Positions 62,307 to 64,000 of a stretch of 64,000 nucleotides of DNA are shown here, piece by piece. A model generated the notes under the pieces. It made no database searches, was not told the DNA's origin, and saw only the letters and a program-made list of their open reading frames with translations. The DNA comes from CAMCXE01 sp036520615 (GTDB taxonomy: Bacteria; Pseudomonadota; Gammaproteobacteria; Pseudomonadales; Cellvibrionaceae). The DNA lies in contig DATDJI010000027.1 in NCBI GenBank assembly GCA_036520615.1, positions 1-64,000 on the forward strand, written 5' to 3'. Every line of letters starts with the position of its first letter. The first letter of the stretch is position 1. The translations under genes were made by a program, and so were the position numbers.

Positions 62307-63341
62307 ATGCCCTGTTTAGTCTGTGTTAAAACCGCATCAAGGCCGCAGTGGCTCTGCGAGCGTAATAAAACTAAACGCAAATTCTTAAATGGCGCGCCAA
62401 AACCTAAATCTTCACTATTAAATGGGTTGAGAATTTTTTGGCAGCTGCTGTTTCGCAAATCCACTAACGCTGTGCCTAAAGTAAAAATTCCTGTTCAGGC
62501 AATAACCTGTGAGCAATTATTAGCGGCGCCGGATGGTAGTTTGTATCGGCTAGGACACTCCAGTATTTTATTAAAATTGCGTGGAAAATTTTGGTTGACT
62601 GACCCAGTGTTTGCATTGCGCGCATCACCGTTTAAATGGGCTGGACCTAAGCGCTTTCACCCGCCGCCGATTTCATTAGAAGAATTACCGCCTATTGAAG
62701 CGGTAATTTTATCGCACAACCATTACGATCATTTAGATCGCGCAGCAGTGTGTGCGCTTGCAGAAAAAACGCAGACGTTTTTAACCACCACAGGCGTTGG
62801 CGATACATTAATTAAATGGGGAATTGATGAGCAAAAGATTCGTCAATTTGAATGGTGGCAGGGATGTGAAATAGCAGGCATTCGATTTACCGCAACACCT
62901 GCACAACATTTTTCCGGACGGCATTTATTTGATGGTAACGCAACGCTTTGGGCATCCTGGGTTATTATCGATAATGATACGCGGATATTTTTTAGCGGTG
63001 ACACCGGTTATTTTCCGGGTTTTAAAGTTATTGGTGAGCGCTTTGGCCCCTTTGATATAACGCTGTTAGAAACCGGCGCTTACAACCGCAGTTGGGCCTA
63101 TGTGCATATGCAACCGGAGGAAACTCTGCAAGCACACAAAGATTTGCGCGGCCGTTGGTTGCTACCAATTCATAACGGCACTTTCGATTTAGCATTACAC
63201 GCTTGGTACGAACCGTTTGAGCGTATCGCTGCGTTAGCAGAAGCAGAGCATATAGCCTTGTGTACTCCAATAATGGGCGAGCCAGTAGATTTAAAAATCC
63301 CTCGTGAATTTAGTCGCTGGTGGCAACCACTAATCAAATAA
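62307..63341 (+). CDS. Metallo-beta-lactamase-fold hydrolase (UlaG/NAPE-PLD-like)
   Basis: Zinc-dependent hydrolase of 344 residues. The core metal motif is LSHNHYDHLD, with further ligands in FSGDTGYF and the C-terminal LPIHNGTFDLALHAWYEP. RLGHSSILLKLRGKFWLTDPVF is the typical first strand of the L-ascorbate-6-P lactonase/NAPE-PLD-like group. The N-terminal about 60 residues are basic and partly hydrophobic (LLNGLRIFWQLLF), so membrane association is possible. GGAG lies 6 nt before ATG 62307. The substrate is unknown. Confidence 0.9.
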   Translation: MPCLVCVKTASRPQWLCERNKTKRKFLNGAPKPKSSLLNGLRIFWQLLFRKSTNAVPKVKIPVQAITCEQLLAAPDGSLYRLGHSSILLKLRGKFWLTDPVFALRASPFKWAGPKRFHPPPISLEELPPIEAVILSHNHYDHLDRAAVCALAEKTQTFLTTTGVGDTLIKWGIDEQKIRQFEWWQGCEIAGIRFTATPAQHFSGRHLFDGNATLWASWVIIDNDTRIFFSGDTGYFPGFKVIGERFGPFDITLLETGAYNRSWAYVHMQPEETLQAHKDLRGRWLLPIHNGTFDLALHAWYEPFERIAALAEAEHIALCTPIMGEPVDLKIPREFSRWWQPLIK

Positions 63342-63714
63342 TTTTATAGTGGTCACATTGCGGCGATCTGTGGATATATTCAGACGGTCATGGTCCAACG
63401 CATTCATTGGCGATAATTTCTATTATGTCTGCAGCCTGATCTGAATTGCAAAATTAATTCTATTTTAATAAGTCTTCTGCTCGCTGTTCACTGCGGATTT
63501 TCTTTTTAGATATTTCTTTCTAAATCTCGTTTTGCTTGAACATAAGTCGCAGCGGATAGTTACTAAATTAGCGCCCTTTAGCGGCACATTTGCGGGAAAC
63601 GCCCCAGACAGAGGTTCCTTAAGCCCTACTCAAACAAAAAGTGGATTCGTTTGAATCCAAAGTGATTGCTTGCGGCGTCTTACCGGTACACAAAAACATA
63701 GATGAGGCATATCC
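63342..63714. other. Intergenic region
   Basis: 370 nt before the last gene. It has a 7-bp hairpin TGGATTC-GTTT-GAATCCA (63642-63659) and otherwise nothing recognised. Confidence 0.5.
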
Positions 63715-64000
63715 ATGAATCTGAATCGTTTTACCGACACGTTAGGCCACACGCTCGCCTGTTTAATCATCTGTATTTTCATGACCACGCCGCTGCTTAG
63801 CCGCGCCGAAGAATCTCCGGTAACCGCCGCTGCTGCAGTGAGCGGCAGCGCTCATGCTGGGCAGGCTAGCAGCAGCGACGAGCAGGTACTACAACGGATG
63901 ATTCGAGAGTTGGGTTCAGAAGATGATCCCAGTAAAGATTCAACTGTGCCTGTAGTGGCCCTGTTGTTGATCTTTGGTGGCCCCGTGCTTATTTTGATTA
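63715..64000 (+). CDS. Membrane protein, 5' part only (cut by window end)
   Basis: The first 95 codons of a protein that runs off the window. A signal-type hydrophobic N-terminus (CLIICIFMTTPLLSRAEE) is followed by an Ala/Ser-rich linker (AAAAVSGSAHAGQASSSDEQ), an acidic stretch (RELGSEDDPSKD) and the start of a TM helix (VPVVALLLIFGGPVLILI). GAGG lies about 8 nt before ATG 63715. The layout resembles small DUF6249-type membrane proteins, but this is a weak guess. Confidence 0.6.
   Translation, partial: MNLNRFTDTLGHTLACLIICIFMTTPLLSRAEESPVTAAAAVSGSAHAGQASSSDEQVLQRMIRELGSEDDPSKDSTVPVVALLLIFGGPVLILI

Noticed and set aside
60323..63623. The 15-mer CAGAGGTTCCTTAAG occurs at 60323 and 63609, suggesting a repeated regulatory element.
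   Set aside because: In a 64-kb window one or more shared 15-mers are expected by chance, and flanking bases do not match.

Overview
This 64-kb window is chromosomal DNA of a gammaproteobacterium. The gene content and order (rpsB-tsf-pyrH-frr-uppS-cdsA-dxr-rseP-bamA-skp-lpxD-fabZ-lpxA-lpxB-rnhB; tRNA-Leu-tig-clpP-clpX; queE-queC) and many Pseudomonas-like accessory families (PA2169-type protein, DUF1415, PilZ-like protein, an ANR/FNR-type operator) suggest a Pseudomonas/Cellvibrio-type aerobe, probably Cellvibrionaceae. The family assignment is inference. No phage, insertion sequence, CRISPR array or rRNA was found.

Layout. 1-10 kb: a TonB-dependent receptor, a proline iminopeptidase, an envelope operon (MipA-like protein, DUF3019 protein, RstA/RstB-like two-component pair), a lipoprotein, and a divergent pair of the tRNA modifier TapT and a YchJ protein. 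10.2-11.4 kb: an ANR/FNR-type promoter in front of a doubly frameshifted YdcH/DUF465 gene, followed by about 0.9 kb of apparently decayed DNA. 11.4-16 kb: a PhoH ATPase, tRNA-Arg(UCG) and two membrane proteins. 16.2-18.8 kb: an uncharacterised DUF4266-DUF3570-ApbE operon with a perfect 24-bp hairpin over the apbE ribosome binding site. 19-25 kb: a zinc protease, a large chemoreceptor, xseA and yqaA.

25-40 kb is the conserved block for translation, isoprenoid, phospholipid, lipid A and outer-membrane assembly functions, all on the + strand with short gaps or overlaps. The genes supply precursors and carriers (UppS, CdsA, Dxr), the envelope stress protease (RseP), barrel insertion (BamA, Skp) and lipid A (LpxD, FabZ, LpxA, LpxB). 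After rnhB the usual dnaE-accA order is broken by a degenerate PilZ-like gene and yheS. 42.7-48.2 kb: a heme-binding DUF3365 sensor, clpX-clpP-tig without the expected lon, and tRNA-Leu(UAG). 48.3-52.2 kb: the ribosomal oxygenase RoxA, an overlapping GNAT gene, queE, queC and a lytic transglycosylase. 52.4-57 kb: a secreted hypothetical protein, rdgC, two FKBP isomerases and a DUF1415 gene. 56.7-59.4 kb: the copAB copper-resistance operon. 59.4-64 kb: structured non-coding DNA, a PA2169-type protein, a lipoprotein, a metallo-beta-lactamase-fold hydrolase and the start of a membrane protein cut by the window edge.

The least explained parts are the DUF4266-DUF3570-ApbE operon with its hairpin, the ANR-type promoter driving a broken gene, and the inverted-repeat-rich intergenic DNA at 60.0-61.4 kb.
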